Below are positions 1 to 11,929 of a stretch of 64,000 nt of DNA, one piece after another. The DNA is taken from assembly GCA_003024785.1 (NCBI GenBank), contig PUQB01000636.1, positions 62,001 through 126,000 of the forward strand, read 5' to 3'. Origin of the DNA: Selaginella tamariscina. Its lineage: Eukaryota; Streptophyta; Lycopodiopsida; Selaginellales; Selaginellaceae. The notes beneath the pieces were generated by a model that searched no databases, was not told the origin of the DNA, and saw nothing but the letters and a program-made list of their open reading frames with translations. A program made the translations under genes and the position numbers. Position 1 is the first letter of the stretch, and each line of letters opens with the position of its first letter.

Positions 1-179
1 TTATCCTAAATCATCATTAATAACATTATATTAAATCTTATTAATTACCATTGTAAATTGTTTCGTCAGTAACCATCAGTAAATCTTATTTAATGGTTAT
101 CATAAATCCTAAATATGTGGCATTTTAAATATTATTTAATGACCACCTTAAATCTTAAAATAATAATTTAAAAGAGAAA

Positions 180-1260
180 AAAAAATGAAAAAAAATATAT
201 ATATACACAATAATCTAAAAAATTTAAAAGTTATCACATACACATAATAATTTAACATAATTAAAAAGATGAAAAGATTTCATGTATTATCATATATAAT
301 TAACTTTAAGTTATATAACTCTTTAAATGTATTAGAATATTAAAGAATAATTATTAATAAATAGAATAAGTTAAAAGAAGTTATGTAATAACTTCTGAGA
401 GAGAGTTAAATTATTACATAAAATAAATTTAAATTACTATATTAAAATAATAATTAGATTAAAAGATAAATTCATTAAATTAAAAATAATAATTGGGTTA
501 AAAATTTAACTTAAATTAAGTTAATAATAATAATTAGGTTAAGGGTCTATTAAATAATTAATTGACATGTGTTAAATAATAAGTAAGTTCATTATGCATG
601 TTTGTGTGTACTCGTTATTAATAGCCATCGTAAATCTTATTTAATAACCATTTTTAAATTTTATTTAACGGCCATTTAAATCCTATTTAATAGTTATTCT
701 ATATTGTTTCAGTTATATCAAATATTTTTTAATGGTTATTCTAAATTTTAAATATGTATCATTAATAATTATTTTAAATCATATCCAATTTAAATTTTAA
801 AATAATAATTTAAGAGAAAAGAGAGAATTTGAGAAAGTAAAGAAAAAAGTTATTACATACACATGAAAACTTGACATAATAAGAAAGATAAAGATTTCAT
901 ATGTATTATTATACACAAAATAATTTGAAAAAAAAAAAAAAATTAAAGTTTCACACACATAGTAATAAAAATATTTCATGTGTTATTACATACATAAAAT
1001 AATTTGAAAAAAAAATAAAAATTAAGTTATCATATTTTATGTGTTATCACATACACAAATTAATTTATTTTTTTAAAAAAGATTAAATTATTACACACAT
1101 AATAATTAAAGAAATTTCATATGTTATCACATATACACACTAATTTAAATTGTACAGCTCTTTCAAAATATTAGAGTATTATAAAAAAAATAAAAAAAAA
1201 AATTAAGTTATCACATACTTTAAAAAAAAGAAAATTATTACATATACACATTAACTTAAG
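180..1260. repeat. degenerate tandem repeat, about 80-95 bp period
   Basis: A unit containing ttatcacatacacataat, an A-run and gatttcatgtgttat recurs with heavy divergence at about 225-290, 850-905, 940-985, 1020-1060, 1090-1135 and 1205-1250. The A-runs and cacata blocks keep the same order. Read by eye; unit borders are approximate. Confidence 0.45.
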
Positions 1261-1945
1261 TAAGTTATGAGAAGCTAGCTACCTAATAACTTGAGAAAGA
1301 ATTAAGTAATACTATATTAAGGATAACAATGGTCTAATAACTTATTAAGTTAAGGAGGGTTAAGAATTTAACTTAGAAATAAATTTATTAAGTTAAAATG
1401 ACAAACGAAAGATCCATTAAATATCAAGTTCATTAATGATGGGCATATGTTATTATAAATAATAAATTTATTATGTAGGTGTGTTCATGTGCTATTAACA
1501 CCCCATTAGCAGGGGCGTATGTAATGTTATAGCATATGTATATACTCTTTATATAGATAAACAGCGTACGTATATACTGTTTGTATTGATTAATATACTT
1601 GTTTCTATTAAACTTTATGAGTATGTGTCTAATAACCATGTAAATTATGTGTGTGCAAATGTATTTACACAACACACATATAGTATACACCAAGCGTATG
1701 TATATATGAATATGTAACATAATATATATGACATCTGTGTGTGGGTGGAATATGTGTTTACTATATATACGTTTGTATGTCCAGCCGCACACGTGTGTGT
1801 GTGTATATTCTATTATTATATATTGAATATAATCTTGCAATGCTTTATTGTTTTGTTGTATTTAAAAAATCAGAATTATTTAGTTTTGATAGTTTTAGGA
1901 GCTTCTTATCCTCACAATTTTTAACTAAATATCCATTAAGGAAAT

Positions 1946-2057
1946 AATGCATTTTAAATATTCAAAAGTAAAATCGAAAGTAACATTAATTAAAATAATT
2001 TCCTTAATGCATTTTAAATATTCAAAAGTAAAATCAAAAGTAACATTAATTAAAATA
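1946..2057. repeat. tandem duplication, 60-bp period
   Basis: The block starting aatgcattttaaatattc occurs at 1946 and again at 2006 with a single G/A difference in about 50 bases, each followed by taacattaattaaaataa. It is a recent local duplication with no coding content. Confidence 0.85.
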
Positions 2058-2572
2058 AAATACAATTAAGATAGAACCTTATTTGAATGTGTTACATATC
2101 AAAATTAATTACTATACACATATTTATCCGTGTATATTAGACAAAATATATTTAATTTCAAATCCTGATATCTTATACAGACTTTAATTTCATTGTATAT
2201 ATAATAATGATTTAATTTTAATACATACATACATACATATATATGTATGTATGTATCAATAATACATATACTAAATCAAATGAAAACATATTTTATATTA
2301 AATTTACTATACGATTTAAAAATATTTCAATTCAGACATCTAAAGATCGACTTAAATCAATTTTGTTAATTCACAACTGTATGTAAAGATAATACACATT
2401 ATACATACATACATATAGATCAGATCCACGACAACATAAAAGGGACTGTTCATGTGTTTTACAACACAATGTATATACTCGTTGGCGTGTATATATAAAT
2501 ACATATACGACATAGTGACATAGTTGTCGTGTATATTATAATATGTACTAAAAAAAACGTGTCTACAAAAGA

Positions 2573-2618
<46 letters not shown>

Positions 2619-2689
2619 TAAAACTAAACTATATTTATACAATAGAAGAACAAGAAAAAAGGAGACTTTCCTTTTAATGTGCATGTCCA

Positions 2690-4703
2690 AGTAAAGGTTC
2701 CGCGAGGCCATCACCCCTGTATGGAGGTTTCTCAGCACTCTGTTTGCAATCTGCTTCCAAGAAACGTTTGGGCTTCCAGATACTGGCTGTGTATTCGCTG
2801 CACCTTGTTTTGCACCCGGTGTTACCTACATTTACAAAAATAAATAAGTAATATTTAAGTAATTCATATGGTATATATACAACATGCAGTTTATTATAGC
2901 AGTAAACAATATATATATATATATAATAAAGAAAAAACTAAGTAGAAGTTAACCACAGCACGGTAAGATGAAACACGCCGTACACTGTTTGCAACTTTGG
3001 AGACCGTACCAGCAGCAACGCGGATCCTGGAAACAAAATCAGTAAATATCATGTGTATATATATACAAAGCTCATCTCACCTTTTATGAACATCAACATA
3101 TTCATCCGTCTCATCCACAATTTCTTCCTGCAAGAGAGAACATTGTTAAACTGAGTATTTACAATAATATAATGTATAATGTAGCCACTATGCATATTAT
3201 ATATAACTTACTTAGAACTTATAGCTTAATATGATAGGTTATATTCTATATATCTGTTATATACCCGGACATGTTTATATGTATGTTATATACATCTATA
3301 TATGTCAAATGTTGACTTCCATTTACTCACACACACATGTATGACACATACGTGTAAGTATTATGTCTTCTAAATGCCAAGGAAATCAACATACAACACA
3401 CACGGGTATACAGAAGCTTACCTGTAGAAGTTCTTCAATGACATCTTCTAAAGTGATAATACCAATAACTTCACCGTCCTCCAAATCATCTCCAGGATCG
3501 TCTTCACGGGAATCAGACTGCTTATGAGGAGCCGGCACTGTATCTATGTCTATTGCGGTTTCTACAGAATCCACCTTCCCATTCTCCTCATCTCTGTGCT
3601 TTAGATTGTAAACCTGAAACAAATAAAATATAGTGTATATACGCGAGTATAAAAAATTAAGAAATATATATATTTATTATAAATTATACCTGTCCTTCGT
3701 TGTGTCTTGGTTTCTTTTCATCTTTGTCTTCACCACTGCTGCCATGGCTGTTCCCCTTCTGAAACTCGTTCAAGATATCATATAATGGCAAATCTGCAGG
3801 CACTCTGATTGAAAAAAAATGCGTCAGTGTACTTGTGTGTGTATGAACTGGAATATGTTATAAAATACCTAGGAATCTTTTCGAATAGAGACAGCACTAA
3901 CGGGAGTTTCAGCTTCCGGTCTCACTGTTAACAAGCTCTTCACCTTTATGACATAATGCACGTCCAGAGTTAGAACATGTACACGGAGTGTACGTATTGT
4001 AGTCTATTGCATGCATTGCTATGTTTATTATAAATATCTTAGCTTTATTAAGATACTTAAATCTCTAAAATAATACACAAGTATATAAGTTGGTATAAAT
4101 AAATAATTTAAAACACACGCATATAAGTTAGTACAGGTTAGCTACATGATATTTACCAGTAACAACCCAATGACGTTCCTTACCAGCAACAAACCAATGA
4201 CGTTTCTAGGATTACCAGCGTAAACAGGCACGACTGTGGCCTCGGGCTAATATCCTTCCCATTGCCTCCCTATAAAAAGAAGCACATATCATATAAATTT
4301 ACATACATAAAATGGATAGGTAAATTAATGCAGTTAACATTCTCAAACACATACCAGTCTAGTTTTGAATTTACTTCAAGAGAAAAAGTTGATTCTATCG
4401 GAGTCATGGCTTCCTGTGCAGTCTATAAGGCAAACAAGAAAATATATATATATATATATATATACATACATACACACACACACACACACATGATACACAA
4501 ATACATATACATTCTTATACATACAATGCGTATAGACAAACCTTTTCTGTAAGGTCCAACGCACCACTGATGATAGTTGTCTCATCATGACTAAGCTCAC
4601 CCCCTCTGCCCGCCTAGCTTTTGCAAATTCGTTAGTTTGAATTTAAACACACACAGACACACAAACATACGTAAGTACATACATGTCTCTCTCTCTCTCT
4701 CTG

Positions 4704-4737
<34 letters not shown>

Positions 4738-5316
4738 ATAGTATAGACACAAAGACATGTACTCCCGTCGTTGTCCTTATCTAGTTCCTTTTCATAACAT
4801 CCAGAATCCCTTACATCTTGTGCATGAATAGAAACCAACGCTTTCAACTGAGGACGGCGAAACAGCGTGTCATTATGTCCAAGAAGAGCATCCAACAGCT
4901 AAGATAAAAACATAGCCCATTAATAATTTACATACATACATACATATATATACATATACAGACACAAACCTACCTTCCCAACAGGATAAGAGACTGGATA
5001 GCATAAAACCATTAATATCTTGACCAGCCAGACAAGGTTTGCACCAACCGAGAGTTGATATCGAGTACATATTGCTTGAGGAAGTACCTGTAGAAAAGTA
5101 TACTGGTGTAATTCTGTAGCATTTTATATGTGCTTAAGTAGTGTTGGAAAGCACATTATCCATATATATATTATCATAATAAGCCAATCACATACCTCTC
5201 CAAATATGAGAACAAATGTCACAGATAACACTACGGCTGCAAAGGGACTAACATCTTGTCAAGAAAATCGGCAAAGCCTGCAACATCAATATAACAAAGT
5301 TAAATAACACACATGT

Positions 5317-5390
<74 letters not shown>

Positions 5391-5828
5391 GTGTGTGTGT
5401 GTGTGTGTTATGTAACGCACCTCCATAGCAGCTGAATTGCAAAGTAACAGTGTAACCAGAAGTTGATGCTGTTTCTGAACAACCGGAAGTATAGCAGCTG
5501 CAAAAATAATCAACCCAAAAGAATTAATAAACTAATATTAATATTCTATGGTATATATAAATATAAAATTTGATATGGCGAATAAAAGAAAATATACCAG
5601 CGTGTTTTTTTCGGTAGAAGTCCCACTTCTCTGGAGTACCTCAAGATCAACAGCACTCAAGCTCATGAGGCCGAGTGTCAGTCCGGACATGAGCCCCGCA
5701 AACACAACCAGGAGTGTCGAAATTCCAGCATAAGACCACCACAATCCCGTTCCGAATGGCACATCCTCTCCTGCGTGTAACCTGTTCGATGTCGCTAATA
5801 TCCAAAGAACCCCAAACGACCTCCACAT
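2690..5828 (-). CDS. CNNM/DUF21 and CBS-domain membrane protein (frameshifted)
   Basis: Plant homologue of the CNNM/CorC-type divalent-cation transporter or sensor family: an N-terminal DUF21 transmembrane domain followed by a CBS pair, expected in an endomembrane or plasma membrane. Fourteen exons are visible: 5598-5828 (signal/TM and [13 protein letters not shown]), 5421-5497, 5196-5277, 4974-5087, 4815-4898 ([13 protein letters not shown]), 4542-4613 ([17 protein letters not shown]), 4355-4422 ([12 protein letters not shown]), about 4184-4269, 3869-3943, 3690-3804, 3422-3613 ([14 protein letters not shown]), 3081-3127, 2954-3026 and one ending at 2825. Introns have GT-AG borders. Indels break the frame in exon 1 (A-run at 5605-5611), exon 3 (two), exon 8 (two bases near 4235), exon 9 (extra A near 3880) and exon 10 (two bases near 3740). 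The C-terminal end is uncertain; the last frame runs into a (TG)n tract. Family assignment is firm; function is inferred from the family. Confidence 0.85.
4151..4204 (-). repeat. 27-bp tandem duplication with two 5' splice sites
   Basis: The end of exon 8 of the CNNM-like gene is duplicated: on the minus strand AACGTCATTGG...CTGGTAAGG is followed directly by AACGTCATTGG...CTGGTAAAT. Each copy ends in a usable donor (exon edge 4184 or 4157). The second copy would add nine codons in frame ([13 protein letters not shown]), so both splice forms keep the same phase. Confidence 0.8.
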
Positions 5829-6025
5829 GCTTATCTGAACTGCTAAAAATCCATTTTTTATGAAGAATTTCTTCTAAAATCCACCAAAAAAATCCTGAAT
5901 TTCTCTATAAATCGATCAAAATGTAGAAATTTTCACGGCATCTATGAATCCATCTGCAGAATCGGCTGTGTAGCCCTAATCCATGCCCGAAACCCACGCT
6001 TCTGGAAAGAATTGAGCTCCAGTTC

Positions 6026-6217
6026 TAATTATATATATATGATGCATCTCAACCGTGTATTTTCTAATCCAAAGGACATGTTCTTGCCACGCACCAAATA
6101 ACGTGGCAGAATGTAAGCCGTCTTTGAGGCACCATACCTTCGCTCGTGATTTTAGTGTACATATTTGATATAAATAATTTAAACATATACATATATAATT
6201 TATAACTGATACGTGGC
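6026..6217 (-). promoter_or_regulatory. putative promoter of the CNNM-like gene, TATA and two ABRE-like cores
   Basis: Upstream of the minus-strand gene lie an AT run readable as a TATA element (about 6026-6042) and, farther upstream, two ACGTGGC motifs at 6101-6107 and 6211-6217. ACGTGGC is the core of abscisic-acid response elements and G-boxes bound by bZIP factors. The motifs are seen; their activity is inferred. Confidence 0.35.
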
Positions 6218-6249
6218 AGTATTGACCTGTCCATCTCTTATTGCATGGT

Positions 6250-7514
6250 TTAAAGAGAGGATACCGTACTATTCTTGTGCATTACCGTACAAGCATCCAG
6301 GATCCTCTTTATGTGGTTGGGCTTTATTACAATATATATTTCATATTTAATTAAGTAATTTTATGAGCATGTATATATACGAATTTATCAAATAAAGGAG
6401 TTATAAATAGAATTGTAAAAGAAACTAAATTAGTAAATACAAGAAACATATATTAATTATATATTGGAAACCTTATTCTTGTCACTGTCTCGAGGTATTC
6501 TTTTGCGACTTAAATTCTATATACTTTTTGACTTTTAAATAATAGTTCAAAGTGAAATACATTGTTGAATTTTATTATTTCTTAAATTTTTTTAAAATTG
6601 TTGTATTTTGTATATCAAAACATTTTGTAATGTATATTTAAATTAGTTTTTTTTAAGTAATAAATAAACAAGAGCGTGGACGCTTGAAAGCTCCATATTT
6701 TTAAACTCCTATGGAAAACTTATTAATAAAATGTCGCACATCAAATTTGTTGAAAAATTCTCTCAACACCTTTTTACTTATTATATAAAATTGGGTGACG
6801 AACATATTTAATTATTCTTGAAATAATTATGGAATTAATTAAGCTTTAACATTCATCCCCATAGTTTAAAGAAAATCAAAATCGATAGTATTGGATATAA
6901 TTCCTAAGTTAAAATGAATAGTTTTGGTATATTTACTTTTAAGTGGGGCTGATCAGGTAAAGAATTATATATATTATATATATATAAGGTGTCTCTCTCT
7001 CTCTATATGCACATGCACATGTGCCTTGAGTCTTGTAATTGACTTGCATCTGCATTCACCTCCAAAACACTCAAGACGTTTAATAATAAATAAGGAGTTA
7101 AGAAATAAATAAAATAATTATGAATGTTGAGACAATCGTGATGTATTCATTAGAACACGATGGATATGTTTTTATATCAGTGCTTGTTCTATTGCTATTG
7201 ATATGATGTTGTTACATCTGTGTACGTATATTAGGAAGTCCCCAGTTAAATTTTGAACCGCTTTCCGTGTAAATAGGAATAAGGTTATAACAAATATTTG
7301 CATATTTTAATAGAATTTGAATATTCTCCTACTTCTGGGTGCTGTGGTGGTTTAAAATATAATATTATATTAAATATGATAAAGCATTATATTTACTAGG
7401 TGACATTGGCTAGGCTTGAGAGAACTATGTAAAGAGAAAGAATTATATAAAATTTGATTTTTTATGGGTTTACAAGCCTTTGTAATGTTTTGTACATGCC
7501 GTAACAATAGTAAA
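6250..7514. other. AT-rich intergenic DNA, no gene seen
   Basis: No credible coding frame. The stretch is A/T-rich with a short (TA)n/(CT)n patch at 6967-7005. From about 7515 onward the sequence begins to align with the older LTR fragment listed separately. Confidence 0.6.
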
Positions 7515-7981
7515 AAGTGCTTAATGCACTTAAATATGTAGTGATGGTTTAATTATGTGTTATTAGGTATTTACAAGAAACCTTATATAAAATTAAAACT
7601 TATCTTTTTCTCAATTTTGATGTTTAAATTAAGTTTTTTAGTTAGTTCAAATGAGTTTGATATGTCAAATAAGATAAGCTCACACCAGGAGTTAGGTAAG
7701 ATAATCCGATGTTAGAAACCTGATTCATGATTGGTACTTTGCCAACTGAGGGTGTATTCCGACGTTAGAAACCTGATTCGTGAGGTTTTTTTAGTAAATT
7801 TGATATATTGAATATGGTTAAAAACACCCTAAGGTTGCCTTAGATGGATCGTTAAGTCTAAATAATATTTCATTGGGAATAAGATTTTGTGCCAACCCAC
7901 TTTATAAAACAAAAAAATAAGGCTTTTATTTATATAAATTAAATAAATATGTATGGGGAAAACATTTAAGAGATTGAAAGG
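7515..7981 (+). mobile_element. left part of an old, interrupted LTR (host of the nested chromovirus)
   Basis: This stretch aligns, with strong decay, to the first half of the 1.7-kb solo LTR found inverted at 8096-9807: it shares ttaggtatttacaagaaacc, the block around gagtttgatatgtcaa and the block around gtgccaacccac. It stops exactly where the chromovirus begins (7982), and the right part resumes after 16341. Its true 5' end is unclear. Confidence 0.7.
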
Positions 7982-10620
7982 TGTCATAATTTTTACTATG
8001 ATTCGACCCTTTACTTTAAAAATTGATTGTTGTTACTTACTGAATTATGTGATGAACCCTACATGTAGAAGAAACATGTCTATATAGTGCACTTGTGTCA
8101 GAGTTTTAACTCGAAGGTCACCACGTGACTGCCAAGTGGCCATCTAGCGTCATCACCCAGTGTGAGCAATGCTAAGTCTTCCAAGATAACCCTAAGAGTT
8201 TGACTCAGAGGCCCAATTAGGCAGAAGACTCAAAGGCCTACCATGAGTCCCCTAAAATGACCATCCCCTAAACCCTAAATAGACTTTAGAATCATGTCCT
8301 AGTAGACCCAGACATGCTCATGCCCTAACCCCACAGAGGAGATGTGTCTCATACTTACCCCGTGACAGAGCTAAGGCATCGTCACTTACTCCTTCAGGAA
8401 TCACCCTTATCCGGGAGTACAACCCCTTTAAGGCGACAAGGATACCATGAACCATGACTAACCCTTAAGGTTTAAGTGGCCAAGTCATACCCTAGACCTA
8501 GGCTAGTACTTAGTGAGGACATGAGTGTGCGCCGTAGGCGGACACGAGTGTTCTACTAAGCAAACTCCCTAAGGTTAGGTTTGGATAACTCTAAGTACAT
8601 GACCTTGCGAGTGCCTCACAAAAGGGCTCATGCTAATAAGCTTAGGTTATTCAACCCATGGATTCCAAAGAGAACACTCCCTAGCCAAGTGTGCCGAAGT
8701 ACACCTAGTTACGAGACCTAACCTCCCTTGAGCGGATGCCCAAGGCTTAACACCCTAATGCAAGCACAACCTAATGCAAGCACAAGCATGCATGTTGGCT
8801 AGAGTATCTAACCCCTTGGCGACAAACCCATGACACAACCCCAAAGGGCATGCCTTGGGCTTTGTATTGCGTGACATTTAGCCCAGTGTTACATCTCTAC
8901 GTGACACTGCCTTTCACGATGTGGGCTATCATGCTATAGCCCTTAGATTCAAAAGTTGCACCAAGTGCCACAAACGTGGCTTCTAAATGCCAACTCTAGA
9001 ACCCCTTAGTGAACCCTTAGGAACGTAATTGTGAACATGTCAAACAAGATCCCACGCCCATAGTTGGTCAAGGACACGGATGTGCCTTGCTTGGCCATGA
9101 GTGCTACACCTAGCTTGACATGGAGGAAGAGGCTGGAGACAAGCCTCAACCTCTGACCCTTGGAACATGCATTCTGACAAGACCTCCCAGGCATGGATTT
9201 GCCAACGTTAAGGGTAAGCTACCTTAAAGGTGGGACGTACCCCTGTCATCTGGAAGTTAGGGCGGCACAACAGAGGGTTGTGCCTTGACGACACAAGCTA
9301 GAGCTTGCACCGGAAGAAGAGTAACGAGCTCAGTCATGAACCTAGGAACCCTCACTCCTATATACTACCTTATTTATGTGATAGAGCCCCCCCCTGTTTT
9401 TCTGTTACATAAGTGGGCAAGCACGGAATCTCATTCCCAGAGGGAATATACTTGGTGAATTAATTAATGACCCATTAATCCCTAAACCCTAACCTGAGAA
9501 GTTTAGGGCGTGGGGTTAGGGCAACCCTAGGGGTGTTTCTACTCATATCTGACATGCCGAACTCACCGGAACCACTCAAAAACCTAATTGAGACACGAAA
9601 AATCAGGGTAAAAGTTTTCTAGATGGAAGTGCTAGCTTTGCCTAGAGTTTCTTACAAACACCTAATGACATTCGGCCGGACCATCACTAGATATCCAAGT
9701 GCACTAAGCGGGCTTGTTTCTTCTACACCTAGGGCTTATCAACATAGTTCAGTAGGTAACAATAGTCAACATCTAAAGTAAAGAGGAGTCATAATAAAAC
9801 TATGACAACTTGGGTATCTAATGATGGTCCGGCTAGGTGTATTTAGGTATTTGCAAGAAACTCTAGGCGAAGCTAACACTTCCATTTCGAAAACTCTCCC
9901 CAAATTTAACGTTTTAAGTTAGGTTTTTCATAAAGTATAGCTTGACAAAAAGGGTTAGGGTTGCTCTAACCAATATCGGGGTTAGGTTAGGCATCTCATT
10001 TCATTAAGGGTTTGGCATTTTCGTGCTAGCCACCTACTCAATTAGGCAAACAGGGAGGGGGAGGGGGGTCCGTCACATAAATAAGGTAGAGTATATGTAA
10101 TAAGGCTTCTTGTGTTCAAAAGAGAGCTCGTTATCCTCCTACCAGTGCAAGCTAAGCTTGTGTCGTCAAGGCACAACTTTTCGTTGTGCTGCCCTAACTA
10201 CTTCTACACAATAGGGGTACGTCCCACCTTTGAGTTAGCCTACTCTTATCATTATCAGGATTTCGCCCTTGTGACCGAGCACATCATGTCCAATGAGTTA
10301 GTCAATCCTTGGACTGTCAACCTACTCGCAAGCCTGGAAGGATTGCCCAAGTTTATGTTCCACAAGACTAGTGGATGAGGCCTTGCTTCGGCCGCCTCAT
10401 CCACACCAAGCTAGAAATGATACTTGTAGCTCGGCTAGCCCACACATTTTAACTCACGAGGTGAGCCTTAGCTGTGGACTTGGCCAACTAGAGGTATGAG
10501 TTCCTAAGTGATGGGTTCTTAACACGGGTACTTTCCCAGATAATATGGGGGTTTCCAGAGAGGGATTCCAGGGTTGGCATTTGGCAAGCCGCCTTTGTGG
10601 CACCAGGTAAAACTTTGACA
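7982..10620 (+). repeat. 5' LTR of the chromovirus, interrupted by a solo LTR
   Basis: It begins TGTCATAATTTTTACTATG at 7982 and ends AAAACTTTGACA at 10620. Removing the inserted solo LTR (8096-9807) and one copy of its 5-bp duplication leaves about 922 bp, matching the 941-bp 3' LTR. The region contains telomere-like and CCTAGGGTT-type motifs that recur in all LTRs of this family. Confidence 0.85.
8096..9807 (-). mobile_element. solo LTR in reverse orientation with 5-bp target duplication
   Basis: The 1712-bp segment reads on the minus strand from TGTCATAG (9807) to AAACTCTGACA (8096). It is flanked by ACTTG on both sides (8091-8095 and 9808-9812), whereas the uninterrupted 3' LTR carries a single acttgggtat at the same site. 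It is therefore a solo LTR that inserted into the 5' LTR. It is a longer version of the same LTR family, the chromovirus LTR lacking roughly 0.75 kb near its 3' end. Confidence 0.9.
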
Positions 10621-10622
10621 AT

Positions 10623-10633
10623 TGGTATCAGAG
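10623..10633 (+). other. primer binding site (tRNA-iMet type)
   Basis: TGGTATCAGAG lies two bases after the 5' LTR end. This is the standard plant retrotransposon primer site, complementary to the 3' end of initiator methionine tRNA. It fixes the 5' LTR border at 10620. Confidence 0.85.
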
Positions 10634-10919
10634 TAAGTCCTCTGTGGTCAGTAGAACTGCCTAAAGTTATAGGGTGTTTCAGTGTTTAGATAACTCTAAA
10701 TTCTTGATCTACTCTATTAATTTCGGTTGACCTGTCTATATTCTGCGCAGAGAGTTTTAATCTTGTAAGTTATCAATCTTTGTAAACACCTGCTCAGCAA
10801 GTCAGCGTGAGAGTTTAGGTATGTCCGAAAGTCTTGTGTTGTTTTAAGCTAATGTGTGTGGGTGTACAACATGTGCAGGGTGTTTCCAACTTCATATTGG
10901 GAATATTCCAAGCATATTC

Positions 10920-11660
10920 TATGAGTGTTGAAACTAGAGTTTAATACGATGAGCAAGAGAAAAACAACTAGAGCCTGAGGCAGAGAGGGCTATTGCAAAG
11001 ACTCAAAATGAGAAGATGGATGAAGTTGACCAAGGTCAACCCCCTAGGGTTAAACAGTGGCCTAATTGGCAGGAAATAATGATGGATGCCCTATAAGTTC
11101 AAGGAAACCGGTGGACCATGTTTATCAATTTGAAAGTGTATGCCATTTTGTCCCAAATATGACTGATGATGAAGCTCAAAGTTGCTTCATGGTTAGCTTG
11201 AATGAAAAGACACGAAAAGAACTAGCCAACAAGCTATCGGGAATGTCAGGAGGCAGCTCAAAAGGTTGCTTATGACATGTTGTTACAAGACTTGTACAAT
11301 AAGGGCTAGGAATCAAAACCTAAACCACGAATTATCCTTTAGCATCTGGGTGGAGAAGGTTCGATAAACGACCAACTCAGTCATCATCAAAACGAAGTGC
11401 AAGTCCCTTGTTGGCAGTTCCAAGTTTATGGATACATCAAGACCCATCGGATCTCGTAAACCATTAGCATTATCACCACCTTAGCAGGCTAAGGGCCCGG
11501 CTCTGAAGTCTGCTCCTTCGCAGTCCGTAGGCAAAGTTTCAAAATGTTATAATTGCAACAAGTCTGGTCATTATGCTAGAGAATGTCGGGCACCCTCACA
11601 ATAATTGGGTCATTTCAAGGCGATAGTAAAAGAAGAAGTTGTTAAATCTGAGACGCTTGA
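10920..11660 (+). pseudogene. chromovirus gag remnant with CCHC zinc knuckle
   Basis: Broken Gag frame. A short readable part (11066-11275) resembles the retrotransposon gag domain (CHFVPNMTDDEAQSCFMV), and 11541-11600 encodes CYNCNKSGHYAREC, a clean C-x2-C-x4-H-x4-C nucleic-acid-binding knuckle. Several stop codons and frame changes separate the pieces. No start or full-length frame survives. Confidence 0.8.
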
Positions 11661-11929
11661 AGATCCGGAAGATGAATTAGAAGAGGTAATGTTGTGCCAG
11701 ACACAACCTACTTTATTTGCTATTCAAGACAAAACTAATCCTTTCCTATATTTCACAGGAAGGATATGAGAGGACTGAGTTCAAATGATGATCAATATTA
11801 GAGCAACATACAACTTCATATTGACTAGTTAGCTCGTTGATTGAATTTGGATGTAATAAAGATGAGTGAAATAAAGATTAATTTTGGCAAAGGTTTTTAA
11901 AATACTAATAATATAGCAAGGGCAATTCC

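Larger units (their letters stand above)
1..2350. other. AT-rich intergenic DNA, no gene seen
   Basis: No open frame here has codon content or homology that I recognise; the longer frames are microsatellite or AT-rich artefacts. The stretch is made of decayed repeats of the kind ttatttaatggttat and ttatcacatacacataat, plus short palindromes such as the (ACAT)n/(ATGT)n foldback near 2225-2256. Confidence 0.7.

Noticed and set aside
1433..1840. 135-residue frame on the minus strand
   Set aside because: Composition follows the TA/CA-rich DNA (Tyr, Ile, His, Thr), with no motif, splice signals or neighbouring exons.
8220..9390. Apparent GC-rich gene island with short frames
   Set aside because: It is the reversed solo LTR; its frames are not conserved between LTR copies.
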